A stretch of DNA of 38,682 nt from contig ADNK01002251.1 of NCBI GenBank assembly GCA_000320545.1, positions 1 to 38,682 on the forward strand. Direction: 5' to 3'. This stretch comes from Bigelowiella natans CCMP2755 (taxonomy: Eukaryota > Cercozoa > Chlorarachniophyceae). Of this stretch, positions 24,500 to 35,247 are shown one piece after another. The position numbers and the translations under genes are program-made. The notes under the pieces are model-generated. The model did no database searches, had not been told where the DNA came from, and saw only the letters and a program-made list of their open reading frames with translations. Numbering within the stretch: position 1 is the stretch's first letter; every line of letters begins with the position of its first letter.

Positions 24500-27400
24500 A
24501 TGTCACAGCAGCTAGAAGAACAGCAGGACTTTGGCTCGCAGGCCGTGCAAGGGCACGAGCAGAAACAGGAAAGGAAGGGCGATACGGACGCTAAGGAAGG
24601 AGGAGGAACACCTCCACAGGCACCGCCGGGACCAGCACCCGGGATTAAGAAAGCAGATGCAGCAGCAGAGGCACTGGAGAACTTCTACGAGGCGGACGAC
24701 GAGGACGTGGCCGCCGAAAGCAAGAAGGTCGTAATGGCATTACGAGCCTTGCGACCCAGGGCGAGCAACTACGCCAAACTGAAAGTATCGATAGAATACA
24801 AGTATCAGACACATGATGTTTGGGCAGCTATCATGCAGGACATCATGGATTACGAAGCAGACTTACCTCCAGAGTGGGCAGCTTTGTTTAGGAACGACGG
24901 GGGTCTGGGCGCCTCGCGGGGGACGACCCAGAGCACCGTCAAGCAGCAGCAGCCGGTACAGCGGAACACCCAGTTCATGTCTGTTAAAACAGCACCGGTT
25001 ATGATAACGAAATACAACGGGAAAAGAGGTGAGGCAAGGAGGTGGTGGAAGAACGCTAGGAGTATACTCTGCGACTTTACCCCTAACCCCACCGAAAACG
25101 ACAAGCTCAAATGGCTAGCTATAATAAAGCAAGCCATGGACCTTTACGAGACAGGCAGGACCCGGATCAGGCAGCTAGAGAAAATACACACTACAGTTAG
25201 TGGGCTACGAGACGTTGAGGCGATAATGAAGGCTTTTGTAAATGAACAGGATGCTAACTCCCTACCCCAGGCTATTAGAAAATACAGAGCAATGATGCAG
25301 CATGAGAGAGAACCTGTTAGAGACTTTGCCACGCGCTTCCAGGATATGATCGACGAACTACATGATTTTAATTACAACACAGGTGATGATCAGGCAAGGT
25401 TTGAAGAGTTCAAGTTAAAGATAAAGGAATCCACTTACGTTACGGAGAAAGGCTACACCACGATGGAGGCAGCAGTGCAGGCTATATCCCTACGCGAGCA
25501 GGAGCAGGACCGCAAGTTTACCAGCCCTAAGGTACCTGGCATAGGAAACATTAACGCTATTAAGCCGCAGCGAGACTGGTACAAGGACAGGGAAGGTAAC
25601 CGACGTTGCGGATACTGCTCACGTAAAGGGAAACACACCGCTAAAGACTGCAGAGACAGGAAAGAAGGACGACCCAGGATGACGATCAGGCAGCTCAACG
25701 AACACTACGAGAAGTTAAAGAGAAAGAAAGGCAGAGGACAAGGATATAACAACAGCAAATGGCAAGGCAGCAACAACGGGAAGAACAATAAATATAAGAA
25801 CAAAAAGCAGAACAGTATCAATGCTATACAGCAGCAGATAAACGGAATATTAGATCACCTTAAGCAGGCGCCGACGAAGACAGCAGTACCAGCAACGCAG
25901 GACCAAGACAAGCCCATGACCCTAGACGACATAAAGAACTTAGGAGTATGCAACATTAATGACGAAGACGCTAACAGGACTATCAAAGTTGCTATGACCA
26001 AGGTTAAAGTTAAAGACAGCTACGGAGACTACAAGAAACTACCTGCCCTTTGGGATAGTGGCAGCATGCCGAAGTCCTTCATAAGCCTAAGCACAGTAAG
26101 AAGGTTAGGACTATTGGATCAAGTGACTAAGAAAGAACGTAAATATGCTCAAGCAGACGGAAGCTCTTCCATGAAGACCGTCGGTGAGCTAATGCTAAAG
26201 CTACAGATACCTGGCAGCGACGCGGAGACCCAAATCAAGACCCGAGTAGCCATGACTTTATCCATGGAACTACTCCTCGGACAGGATGCCCTAGAAAAAT
26301 TAGGGGGGATCATATCATTCTACAATCACAAGATATACTTTGCTAAGTTGCCAAAGAAGTCAGGCAGGACCATCAGCCAGAACATGATACGGCTTGACGA
26401 GTGGACCTCTGAGTCAAGCGTTAATGCGTTAGAGTTTATGGACCTAGCGGACAACAAGCTACCTACACCTACCGAGCTACGGAAGAAGAACCCCGGCAAG
26501 ACCATCCGACAGATAACGGAGCTACTGGACAAGACCCCCCCAGCTGATGATTGGGATATCGACAAAGGCAAAAAGTACATTAATAAAATATTAAACGAGA
26601 AGTACTCTGACATCACCAAGCCGACGACGAAGCCCTCCAGCAAGCTTACCCCAGTAAAGATCGAGCTAAAGAAGGGATACGAAGAGTGCATCATCAATGA
26701 CCCAGAACATAGGCGACCGGAAGCGGACTGGGAAAAGATAGAGTGGCAGATCAATGAATGGGCAAAGGAAGGGAAGATAGAGCCAAGCAACTCACCATGG
26801 AACGTGAGACATGTGCTAGCTAAGAAACCTACTTACCCTTTCTTCCGCCTGGCGCACAACTTCATCCGCCACAACCGAGTAATAAAGAGGATCCAGACAC
26901 CTACACCAAGGATAGATGACGTTATTGAACACGTCATAGGATACAAATACTACTCTTCCCTAGATAAAAATGAATCATACATGCAGACACCCATCCACAA
27001 AACCTCCCGCCCCATTACCGCGTTCTCCAGCAGGCACAGGAAGTGGCACTTCGTCGTATTCCCTTACGGCCTAAGCATATCAGGGGATGCGTTCAGTAGT
27101 CAGAACTACAGGGCATACACACATGATGGGATGGCGTCTGTGTTGTGGGTGTTTGTGTTTGTGTATGTGGATGATGACATAATATGTACCAACACAGTCG
27201 TCGCTCAGATCTTCCTCCTGGAAAATATATTTATTAGGTTTGCACACTTCGGTTTTACTATTAGACTGCAGAAGTGTACATTCCTAGCTACAAGAATCAA
27301 GTGGTGTGGATATTACCTGGAGCAAGGCCGCATCACCCCAAACCCCGAGAAAGTAGCAGCACTACAGCAAGCCCCTAAACCTAAGAATGCAAAGGAGTTA

Positions 27401-29473
27401 AAGTCATTCTTGCAGACTGCAGCTTGGATACTACGTAGGTTCTCCCCTACCTACGCTAGGACTGCAGCTGCTTTTACTACTGCTTACCGGAAGGAGAACT
27501 CTGTAGGCCTCAGCTTCGCTAAGGTGTGGGCCAAGGCTGGCCTTGATGCCCACTTCGATAACCTAATAAAGTTATGCAGCAACACCCTATTGAATGCTAA
27601 GCTAGACACTACTAGACCAGCTACCCTATGGACAGACTGGTCTAAGCTAGGTATGGCTGCTGTACTTACCCAAGACCAGCAGATCATACGGGTGTGGGGC
27701 AGGGCCTGCACAGCAGCTGAGGCCAAGTACAGCCCTACAAAAGGAGAGTATAAAGCCATGACTGAGGCGCAGAGGAAACTAAGATACTACCTGCTGTCGG
27801 TGCCCAGCTTCACCTTAATGACTGACCACAAGCCCCTCCTAGGCATCGACCGCAAGCTCGAAGCGCCTAACGATGAGTATGCAGCTATGAGGGCGGACAC
27901 GGAAGAGTTTAGGGACAAGAGGACAGTGGTCTACGCACCAGGAGACAAGCAGCTTGCTGACTATTTCAGCAGGCTGTTCGAAAAGAAAGTCCCTACCCAG
28001 GTCACCCCTATGGTTAACGCGATTACCTTCGAGGACGGCGACTTCCTGCCTGAGCCAGAGGAGCTCCAGCACCTTCAAGAACACCTGGATAAATACAAAC
28101 ACAAGCATGAGGTACTTAGTGATAGGATATATGTATACACTAATAATGTTAGGCGTACCTACGTGCCACGGCGGACCAGGGGAGCCCTTCTCTTTACCGC
28201 CCATGGACCTGCACACGTAGGAGAAAACCATATCACTGCTCTACTCTACCATTACTACTGGCCCTACAAGCTAAAAGAGATAAGGACATACCTGCGTGGC
28301 TGCAGGTGCTCCAGCTTGAAGGCGGCAGGCGTCGCCACCAAGGAGTCCAGCAAGAGCCGTGCATCTAAGAAAATCAAAGCAAGGAACTTCTTAGATATCG
28401 TGCAAATTGATGTTTATAAGTACGATGGCTATCACTACCTTACCTTCGTTGATGTGGCCACTGGAAAGTGCTGGGTTAAAAAGATTATCAAGGTCAACGT
28501 TGCTAAGAAGAACAAAGGCTTATATAAGCAGAGGCTTACTAACTGCTACCGTACCTGGGAGTCTGAGCTCCAGGCTATCCCTGATGAAGTTAGCATAAAC
28601 AAGATACCAAAGAAGTTACATGTGGATAATGAGACCTCTCTTCTACAGCTACCACACCCTAATATTGATGCCTCACCTGTATACTATGCCCAGTCCAACT
28701 CCAAGGTAGAGCGACTCCACCGCACCTTGGCCAACCTAAGCAGGATAAATAGCACCACACCAGACAAGATACAAGGGTTAGTAAACGACACCTTCACGTC
28801 TGGGGGAGGTATCAAGGATAAGGAGAGGGAAGAAGGCGACGACAACGACGACGATACCGAGAGCGAAGACGAGAAGGTCCCGTACGATGGCCGAGTTCTA
28901 AAGGAAGGACAGTATGTTAGGGCCAAGGTAAATCTGAGATCGAGAAATAAACAAGACCCCTTCTGGGGTGGCGTTGCAAAGGTTACCGAGAGGAAGGGGA
29001 GGAAGCAGTACTACATCTATGATGGGAACAGGGTCACCTTGCGCCACATCAGTCACCTAAAGAATTATGATATCGGTGAGAAGCTCCTAGAGGATGTTAA
29101 AGTAAACCCTACTGTGTGGGAGCGAGCAATGCCTTGTTTAGGACCCCGACCTAAGTTCGATGTGGAATATGGAAACAATAAGGTCAGGGTGAACGACGAT
29201 TGGCGCATGAAGATTGTCTATCTAGGCTACCCTGGATTACGAAATATGGAGAGGGTAGCTATGAAAATAAAGGACGGAAAATATCAGCTACTCTACCTAG
29301 CTGTTCCCGACTTACCCTTTGAGCACTGGTATAAGGTCCTGGGGGACCTTGATGCAGAGGGCTGGTATGGACACGAACCTAAGGACGAAGGTGAGTTCTG
29401 GGTAAGCGACAAAGGAGATAAGGTTAGAGAGGAATCTATTACCTGGTGGTTGGTGAAGTTCCGAAAGCGATGA
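24500..29473 (+). CDS. Gag-Pol polyprotein of the Ty3/Gypsy element
   Basis: One 1657-codon frame, no frameshift. Gag has a zinc knuckle, CGYCSRKGKHTAKDC (about residues 370-384), spaced CX2CX5HX4C, one residue longer than the usual CX4H. The protease site is WDSGSM (Asp about 519). Reverse transcriptase has SLDKNESYMQTPI and the catalytic FVYVDDDIIC (about 887-896). RNase H has LWTDWSKLGMAAVL and TLMTDHKPLL. Integrase has a His/Cys region (HVGENH ... GCRC) and core acidic residues at QIDVYKYDG (about 1304), HVDNETS (about 1376) and SKVERLHRTL (about 1404). The C-terminal region (GQYVRAKVNLRSRNKQDPFW) resembles the Gypsy post-integrase beta-barrel. No envelope ORF is present. The frame ends 51 bp before the right LTR. 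Confidence 0.97.
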   Translation: MSQQLEEQQDFGSQAVQGHEQKQERKGDTDAKEGGGTPPQAPPGPAPGIKKADAAAEALENFYEADDEDVAAESKKVVMALRALRPRASNYAKLKVSIEYKYQTHDVWAAIMQDIMDYEADLPPEWAALFRNDGGLGASRGTTQSTVKQQQPVQRNTQFMSVKTAPVMITKYNGKRGEARRWWKNARSILCDFTPNPTENDKLKWLAIIKQAMDLYETGRTRIRQLEKIHTTVSGLRDVEAIMKAFVNEQDANSLPQAIRKYRAMMQHEREPVRDFATRFQDMIDELHDFNYNTGDDQARFEEFKLKIKESTYVTEKGYTTMEAAVQAISLREQEQDRKFTSPKVPGIGNINAIKPQRDWYKDREGNRRCGYCSRKGKHTAKDCRDRKEGRPRMTIRQLNEHYEKLKRKKGRGQGYNNSKWQGSNNGKNNKYKNKKQNSINAIQQQINGILDHLKQAPTKTAVPATQDQDKPMTLDDIKNLGVCNINDEDANRTIKVAMTKVKVKDSYGDYKKLPALWDSGSMPKSFISLSTVRRLGLLDQVTKKERKYAQADGSSSMKTVGELMLKLQIPGSDAETQIKTRVAMTLSMELLLGQDALEKLGGIISFYNHKIYFAKLPKKSGRTISQNMIRLDEWTSESSVNALEFMDLADNKLPTPTELRKKNPGKTIRQITELLDKTPPADDWDIDKGKKYINKILNEKYSDITKPTTKPSSKLTPVKIELKKGYEECIINDPEHRRPEADWEKIEWQINEWAKEGKIEPSNSPWNVRHVLAKKPTYPFFRLAHNFIRHNRVIKRIQTPTPRIDDVIEHVIGYKYYSSLDKNESYMQTPIHKTSRPITAFSSRHRKWHFVVFPYGLSISGDAFSSQNYRAYTHDGMASVLWVFVFVYVDDDIICTNTVVAQIFLLENIFIRFAHFGFTIRLQKCTFLATRIKWCGYYLEQGRITPNPEKVAALQQAPKPKNAKELKSFLQTAAWILRRFSPTYARTAAAFTTAYRKENSVGLSFAKVWAKAGLDAHFDNLIKLCSNTLLNAKLDTTRPATLWTDWSKLGMAAVLTQDQQIIRVWGRACTAAEAKYSPTKGEYKAMTEAQRKLRYYLLSVPSFTLMTDHKPLLGIDRKLEAPNDEYAAMRADTEEFRDKRTVVYAPGDKQLADYFSRLFEKKVPTQVTPMVNAITFEDGDFLPEPEELQHLQEHLDKYKHKHEVLSDRIYVYTNNVRRTYVPRRTRGALLFTAHGPAHVGENHITALLYHYYWPYKLKEIRTYLRGCRCSSLKAAGVATKESSKSRASKKIKARNFLDIVQIDVYKYDGYHYLTFVDVATGKCWVKKIIKVNVAKKNKGLYKQRLTNCYRTWESELQAIPDEVSINKIPKKLHVDNETSLLQLPHPNIDASPVYYAQSNSKVERLHRTLANLSRINSTTPDKIQGLVNDTFTSGGGIKDKEREEGDDNDDDTESEDEKVPYDGRVLKEGQYVRAKVNLRSRNKQDPFWGGVAKVTERKGRKQYYIYDGNRVTLRHISHLKNYDIGEKLLEDVKVNPTVWERAMPCLGPRPKFDVEYGNNKVRVNDDWRMKIVYLGYPGLRNMERVAMKIKDGKYQLLYLAVPDLPFEHWYKVLGDLDAEGWYGHEPKDEGEFWVSDKGDKVREESITWWLVKFRKR

Positions 29474-29512
29474 AGGTCTAAGGGAATAAGGAAGGAAGGA
29501 AGGAGCAACGTG

Positions 29513-29524
29513 ACTTGGGGGAGG
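29513..29524 (+). other. Polypurine tract
   Basis: The purine run GGGGGAGG ends exactly at the right LTR, the standard place for the plus-strand primer of an LTR element. A longer GGAAGG-rich stretch lies just upstream. Confidence 0.8.
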
Positions 29525-29850
29525 TGTAGCGCGTACCACTACGCGGGCACAAGTCACGTGCGACAACAAAGGGGTTGTCGCGGATATAGAATATAGATAA
29601 CGTAGATATTAATACAGCATAGGCACGTGGGTTCCGGCGGGACTCATGGCAGCACACCGGAAGTGTGCTGCCCCACGTGCGGCGGCATTCGCGAAAGCTT
29701 CGCGAATGATTACGCAGTGCACGATTTAATAAAAATATAATCTTTAATAAAAATAAACACAACTCTTCAAAAGGAAGCAAACGTGCCTTTCCCCCCCCCT
29801 GCCTACTTGTGCACGTAGCGCCTCGGCCTGTGAACACCTTACGCGCAACA
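29525..29850 (+). repeat. Right LTR
   Basis: 326 bp, no difference from the left LTR seen by eye. It is followed directly by the 4-bp target-site duplicate TTGC. Confidence 0.97.
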
Positions 29851-30146
29851 TTGCTGATGGAGCTCAAGAGCTCATGAATGAATGAATGAAACGTTGAAAC
29901 ATTGTAGTTCTCTTTAGCATCATCGCTCGTTGTCGCAGAATGAAAATGCTGGTGGTTCATTCGAGTTCGCGCTGTGGAACCCTCTCCAATCGGCTCTTCT
30001 TTTGAACCTGACCATGCAGGATGAAAAGCTTTCCATTGATCCGACATCGAAAATGTTATGTCTCATCATGATGTTGCAAGAAATTCAATCCATGCTTTTC
30101 TTTGGATTCCGAAACACATTTTCAGAGGAGGAGGACGACGAGCATC
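29851..30146. other. Spacer right of the retrotransposon
   Basis: It continues the sequence interrupted by the insertion. It contains (ATGA)n-like GAATGAATGAATG near 29876-29889. No gene seen. It should include the promoter and 5' UTR of the nucleoside hydrolase. Confidence 0.5.
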
Positions 30147-31412
30147 ATGATCAGACTTGCACATCTTCTCTCCCTGGTCACCATTTTCTCTGCATCTTCA
30201 TACCACCAACATGCTGACGATGCTCCAGTTCAGCTCATTGTCGATACAGACCTTGGGTTTGATGTTGATGACGTCGGAGCGATCGCAGTAGCTAATTATC
30301 TTCAAGACTTGGGCAAGTGTGAGATCTTAGCTGTTATACACTGCACGGGATTCTACAAGGGCATTGGGGGTGCGGATGTCATCAACACACACTACAATCG
30401 CACCGTACCTTACATGGGTGCATATCGTGGTCCATGGGGAGGGCCAGATGCTCAGAGTGCTCAGGATAAATACACTTCGACAATTGAGTCGCGATATCCT
30501 TCACATGTAAAGAACTACGATCAGGTCGATGACGAAGTGACAGCTTACCGCAAGGCATTGACGTCTGCTGCTAACAATTCCGTTGTCATCGCAAGCATTG
30601 GAGAACCGCTTGCCCTCCGTAATATTCTCAAGGCAGAACCAGAGCTATTTGCAGCAAAGGTGAAAGAGATCTACTACATGGACGGCGGATACAACTTCGG
30701 ATGTGGCGATTCGAAAGGCAGCGGGACTTCGCCATGGATAGGCAGCACAAAAGATTGCGATGGCGCAGCTCAGTATGTCATTAACAATGTGCCTAGACAT
30801 ATTGTACAGTATTTTACTCTCAACGGGGAGGACGAGAGAACAGGGTCAAGATTCCAGGATGGATGCGGAAAAGGCCCTGTAAAAGACGCATACCAGATTT
30901 ACACGAACTATGGCACACGCCCATCATGGGACCTGATCGCTGTTTACTTTGCTGTTGTGGGTGCAGAGTCTCTATTCTCTAAGGCGAATGCGGAGACTAC
31001 GAAAGTAGGCTACTTTGGGAATGAAACTTACGATTACAGCAACACTTCGAGCAACATGTACCAAGTCTGGATAGACGGAAGCCACACCGGTGATGTCGTT
31101 TATATGCTAGATAATATCCTATGTACGGACCCATGTGTGGGTGGTCCCACAACAGGTGGCTGTGCAGGTTACACGCCACACGCAAGCCACAACTGCTGGG
31201 CAGGACACGGTGCTGATGATATCGATGGCCAGGCTCCTTGTGGTACAATGTCGCTTGCAGCGTGTGAAGCCAAGTGCGATGCAACTCAAGGTTGCGGCGG
31301 CGTTGTCACACAAGCTGCATCAGAAGGGCTTGTGGACTGCTACCGTAAGTCCAATGTCGTGATTGGAAATTGCGATTGGGCCCCAGAGTTCAATTTTTAT
31401 CTTAAAAATTAG
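30147..31412 (+). CDS. Secreted nucleoside hydrolase (IUNH family) with Cys-rich C-terminal domain
   Basis: Hydrolyses the N-glycosidic bond of ribonucleosides. 421 residues in one exon. The ATG at 30147 gives a signal peptide (MIRLAHLLSLVTIFSASS); upstream in-frame sequence lacks an ATG. The Ca2+/ribose-binding DxDxGxDxDD motif is VDTDLGFDVDDVGAIAVA (about residues 32-49). SIGEPLALRNIL matches the family GPLTNLA region, and EIYYMDGGYNFGCG the MGG region. The catalytic core ends near residue 330. The last ~80 residues hold about 12 cysteines (GCAGYTPHASHNCWAGHG, CEAKCDATQGCGGVV, GLVDCYRKSNV), resembling a small PAN/apple-like module that may bind carbohydrate or protein. Secretion suggests nucleoside scavenging outside the cell, which is inference. 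Confidence 0.92.
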   Translation: MIRLAHLLSLVTIFSASSYHQHADDAPVQLIVDTDLGFDVDDVGAIAVANYLQDLGKCEILAVIHCTGFYKGIGGADVINTHYNRTVPYMGAYRGPWGGPDAQSAQDKYTSTIESRYPSHVKNYDQVDDEVTAYRKALTSAANNSVVIASIGEPLALRNILKAEPELFAAKVKEIYYMDGGYNFGCGDSKGSGTSPWIGSTKDCDGAAQYVINNVPRHIVQYFTLNGEDERTGSRFQDGCGKGPVKDAYQIYTNYGTRPSWDLIAVYFAVVGAESLFSKANAETTKVGYFGNETYDYSNTSSNMYQVWIDGSHTGDVVYMLDNILCTDPCVGGPTTGGCAGYTPHASHNCWAGHGADDIDGQAPCGTMSLAACEAKCDATQGCGGVVTQAASEGLVDCYRKSNVVIGNCDWAPEFNFYLKN

Positions 31413-32260
31413 CAATGTGTGCGATGTATTTTGTGTTACATCATCGCAGACACCGCACACGCGTTCCATCGGACGAAAATGACATAGTCGGCTGTTAATG
31501 CGAGAGCTGGTCCAGGATGGAATGGGGTTCTTGTTCATTTTAGTCGTGCTTCATTAATTTCTTTCAATCGCATGTAAATGAATTCATACTTTTATCTGAA
31601 GATTTAGCGGACCACTTCCCCGTTCCCCAATTACTATACTAGCGTAAGCGTGGGATCAGGATGCAAATTGCTCAATGCAAATCATGTGCGTGATGAGAGA
31701 TAACAGAACGGCATGCAGCATATTTATGAGATTAGACGGATGTAATGAATATGTTAATTTTTTCAAATTTCATCCGCGATCCTACTGTAGCAGTGATATG
31801 CAACAATTCATGTGCCGTGTGATATGCTTTTACACACCGCGTAACGTGTTAGTGCAATTATACATGCATGGGTTGCTGAGACATTCGTGAAAACTGCATT
31901 TCTACGTTTACATACGGTACGCCATTCTTCGCGGTCAGCTATATGCATTCGCTACAAGTCATCGATCAGCGGAGTAGCCTGCGCGCGAACTCATGCAATC
32001 GAAGTGACATATATAATGATGCATTATATGCTATGTGCTCGCTCTCATAATAATTTGCACGTACTACATGACAACAATGTGACTCGCATATATCATTACG
32101 ATCAAACGGCTCTTCTTCTACAAAATAACGGAGGACGGTATATTGAGATGCTTCGCGTCCTCGCATATGCGCATCATCGCTCTCTGCTACCAGATGGTGC
32201 TAGAGCCAATATGTGTTATATGGATACCTCTATATTACATGCATAGTCTTTTGCTTACAG
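31413..32260. other. 850-bp AT-rich gap, no gene seen
   Basis: Between the stop codons of two convergent genes. The longest open frame (about 119 codons from 31887) starts with GTG, has no motif and is probably chance. No tRNA or repeat is recognised. Confidence 0.5.
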
Positions 32261-34426
32261 TTATTGGTTGTTCCAACTTTCAACTAAATTCCTCAGGCCA
32301 TTAGCACTTTCGACGTAAATCTTCCTGAAGTGCGGGAAAATATCGATCTCTGTTTCTGTGTGAGTGTGCACAATGCCTCCATGGAATGGGCGCATGAGAC
32401 GCTCGTTGGCTCTCAGCTCCTGGTGGCGATCTTGCAGCAGCAAATCAAGCCTATCCAAAACCCTATCCATCTCATTCGCGTGGTGCTGAGTAATGCTATC
32501 TCGCAGATGCATATTAGTGACCAGGGTGATTCGCTCGTTAGGGCCGGAAGGCGCCACGTAATGCGGTGTTCCTGAGGGCCAGATAGCGAGGTATGCCTTG
32601 CTTTCAAGTTTCTTCGGGCAAATCTTGACATCCTTGACAGGAGAAAAGGCTCCAGTTTCATCCCTTCGGGCAGCTATGTGCCTGCTTTGGCTTGTTGGAA
32701 GCAAGTAAGTAAGCCGGCCAGAGCTCGCGACAGCTCCCAACCATTGAGCAGCTGCTTTCAGCGATTTGCTGCTTATCCCAACTTTTTCGAGTTCTTTCTT
32801 TCCTTCGAGATTGCTGTGGGCAATTTTCGAGAATTGCTCTACAGCATCTGACGCCTTCATTCCTATGGCCAAAGAGGGATGATCAAGGAGGTAAAGCGCA
32901 GCGTTGATAGCAGTGATTACTCCGGGGTCGAAAAATGGTACAAATACAGGCCCCCCGGGGTCATTCGAGAACTGTTGAGAAAAGGCTTTTTGTCGACTTG
33001 ATAGTATCAGCTTAGCATTGACATCGAGGAGGGACTTCTGTATGCCCTTGGGAACCTCAGGCGTGCTTATTGACTCAGGATCATTTAGTGCTTTGCTCGC
33101 CTGGCGGCTGTCACCTCCTCTCTTATTCTTGGTAGTTTTACCTTTCTTCGTCATTTTGGGTGTCGATACTGCGGGATGGGGACACTCCGGATGGAACATT
33201 GTCAGAAGACACAAGTATCGTCTGATGTCGAAATTCGCAAAGCCGTGGGTGTGGCCCCCAGGATTGTTGATTCGAGCTCCCTGGACATGCGCAAGGACTT
33301 GGACGCCGAACTTTTTGGTCCACTGGCCAAATCCCACGTGCCCGCCATGTAGCATCACAGTGCAGGCTCTGTACATGTCCTCCAAAGATCCTCTATCGAC
33401 GTGTGCGTTGAGCCCCGAGCCCCGAGACAAGCTCGGCGGTTTCAGAATCAGACTTGGCGGAAGACTCGGGATTGCGTTTCTTTCCGATGTTCCGAAGATC
33501 CGAGCAGTTGCTGTGCGCAGTGTCGGCATTGCCTCTATGCAGAATTTCAACCCCCGCAGGTGAGAGGTGATGCCAAAGCCAGACAACCGAAGCCCTTTCC
33601 AAGGATTGAACCTGGCACTTCCTCCTCCGTCGAATCCCGCTCGTATTTGCATGCTTTGTCTTTTTGTCAGGTGCTTCTTCCGCCACTGCGGGTCGAGGAA
33701 GTGTTGGACGTCCTTCCAAGACTTCACCTTCAAAGCGATTTTCTCTTTCTCCGGGAGATTCAACTGCGAACTAATCCAATCGTTAAGACAAGCTAGAAAA
33801 TTCGTGCTGAATTCTTCAATTTTCTCAGTAGGGATATCGAGACTGTCGGTTCCAACACCGTCCAAATCTATCCGCCAATGTCGTGTGTTTGAAGCTGCTG
33901 ATTCCTTTTCATCGAGGTCCTTTGCATTTTGTGGAATATGTTGAGCGCTGTTCTGCATCGGTGGATGCAGTTTCTTAGGATTTTCGATTTCAGCCTTGGT
34001 ATCTTCTACGTGTACACTACTGGGACGACATTTCCTCTCACTGATCCGTACAGACCCATCTGTTTCTGCCTTTCCCCTCTTCTTAGGCTCTCTTTGACCT
34101 GCTGCAAAAAATATAGTTTGGTTTCTTAGCAAACACGCTTGATTACGAGATTCTTTTTGTGCAAACCTCCGACATTGGACGACTGGCTCATCATCACTTC
34201 CAATGCAGCTTCAAATGAATGATATCCCGTGGCTACGGCTGCTGCTTCTGAGGCGTCATTGCCAAATCCCATATCCACCAGCTTGGATATATTCTGTAGT
34301 AGAAGAAAGAACAGTGGGGGGTGGAAGATGAGATATTAAAGTAGCTCTGATCATCTTATTAGCTGGTTTCGAATATTCCGACGTCTTCCGAGACCTGGAA
34401 GATAGCAATATCAAGATGTCGGGGAG

Positions 34427-34468
<42 letters not shown>

Positions 34469-35247
34469 GAGGAGGGAAAGAGAGGGGGGAAGGAATTTTG
34501 CAAGCTTAGGGAGAAAGTAGGTTGACTAGTTTCGACCTTGCATTTTCTCTGGATTTCCTTGATCCTATTCCAAGAGTCTCACATCCTTTGGAGTCGGTCA
34601 GTCGTGCGGTCTTCTGCCGTTTCGAGCGCAAGGCAGGTTCAGACGAGATAGCTTCCATCACTCCGCTACAATCAGGTATGTGTAAGTACGCCAGTAGTAA
34701 CAATTTGCAGACTAAGTGCATCCGCTTACTTAGCTGACATACGAGTTCTGTCGAGGGACACCTGCTCGATCTGGTTTTCTTCAATCGCACCCTTTCCGTG
34801 AACGCGCTTTCTGGTCCCGAGGCGGCGATAGGGAATCAGAAATCCAACTTTGGAAATCTTATGCGATTTTCATTGACAACTAAGGAATAAATGCATGTTC
34901 GTGAGAAAAATCGCATTGGACTGCTTTCTCGTGCCGTGAGAAATCTAATGTAGCTACATGCATGCACATCTTCTGAGATGAATCTTCTCCCGATTCTTCT
35001 CCTGAGCCGCATTTTCGATGCAAGTTATCGCACCCAGTAAGTCAGTAGGAAATAGGTTGTCGCCACAATAAATTGGACCAATTTCTCGCCCCGTAAACAC
35101 ATGCAACCCTTCTTCACGGAGCTGCGCCAACTTCAGAGGTCGGTCGCTCCACCGAAATGAAGGGCGAGCGGGGTCTGCTCTGACTGAATTTTGATGATGA
35201 AGAAAGATTGTCGCAGATACTGAATTGGCCTGTGTTTTCGACAAGGC
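32261..35247 (-). CDS. UBA-domain protein with large uncharacterised C-terminal domain (possibly 2OG-oxygenase-like)
   Basis: Exons supported by splice sites: 35247-35034, 34847-34730, 34665-34537, 34293-34167 and 34101-32261. Phases agree for the first three and for the last two; the join between 34537 and 34293 is unresolved and may need another exon. The 5' end lacks an in-frame ATG, so a first exon is missing. Exon 34293-34167 encodes a UBA-like helix bundle (ISKLVDMGFGNDASEAAAVA ... ALEVMMSQ), a ubiquitin-binding module. The last exon (613 codons) has GLNAHVDRGS and, about 280 residues later, AIWPSGTPHYVAPSGPNERITLVTN. These resemble the HxD and distal His/Arg strands of Fe(II)/2-oxoglutarate oxygenases, but the gap is long and includes a Lys-rich insert (KKGKTTKNKRGG). 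The ubiquitin link is fairly sure. The oxygenase idea is a guess. Confidence 0.62.
34430..34475. repeat. (GA)n then (GGA)n tract
   Basis: A perfect GA run of about 35 bp with GGA units behind it, in an intron of the UBA-domain gene. On the gene strand it is a long pyrimidine tract. Confidence 0.93.

Larger units (their letters stand above)
24135..29850 (+). mobile_element. Complete Ty3/Gypsy-type LTR retrotransposon
   Basis: The 5716-bp element has 326-bp LTRs at both ends, starting TGTAGC and ending GCAACA (TG...CA). Reading the two LTRs side by side I find no difference. A 4-bp direct repeat TTGC flanks the element (24131-24134 and 29851-29854). One long gag-pol ORF fills the interior. The domain order protease, reverse transcriptase, RNase H, integrase places it in the Ty3/Gypsy superfamily. 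Identical LTRs and an intact ORF indicate a recent insertion and possible autonomy. Confidence 0.97.

Noticed and set aside
31887-32246. 119-codon plus-strand frame
   Set aside because: It starts with GTG in an AT-rich convergent gap and has no recognisable sequence.
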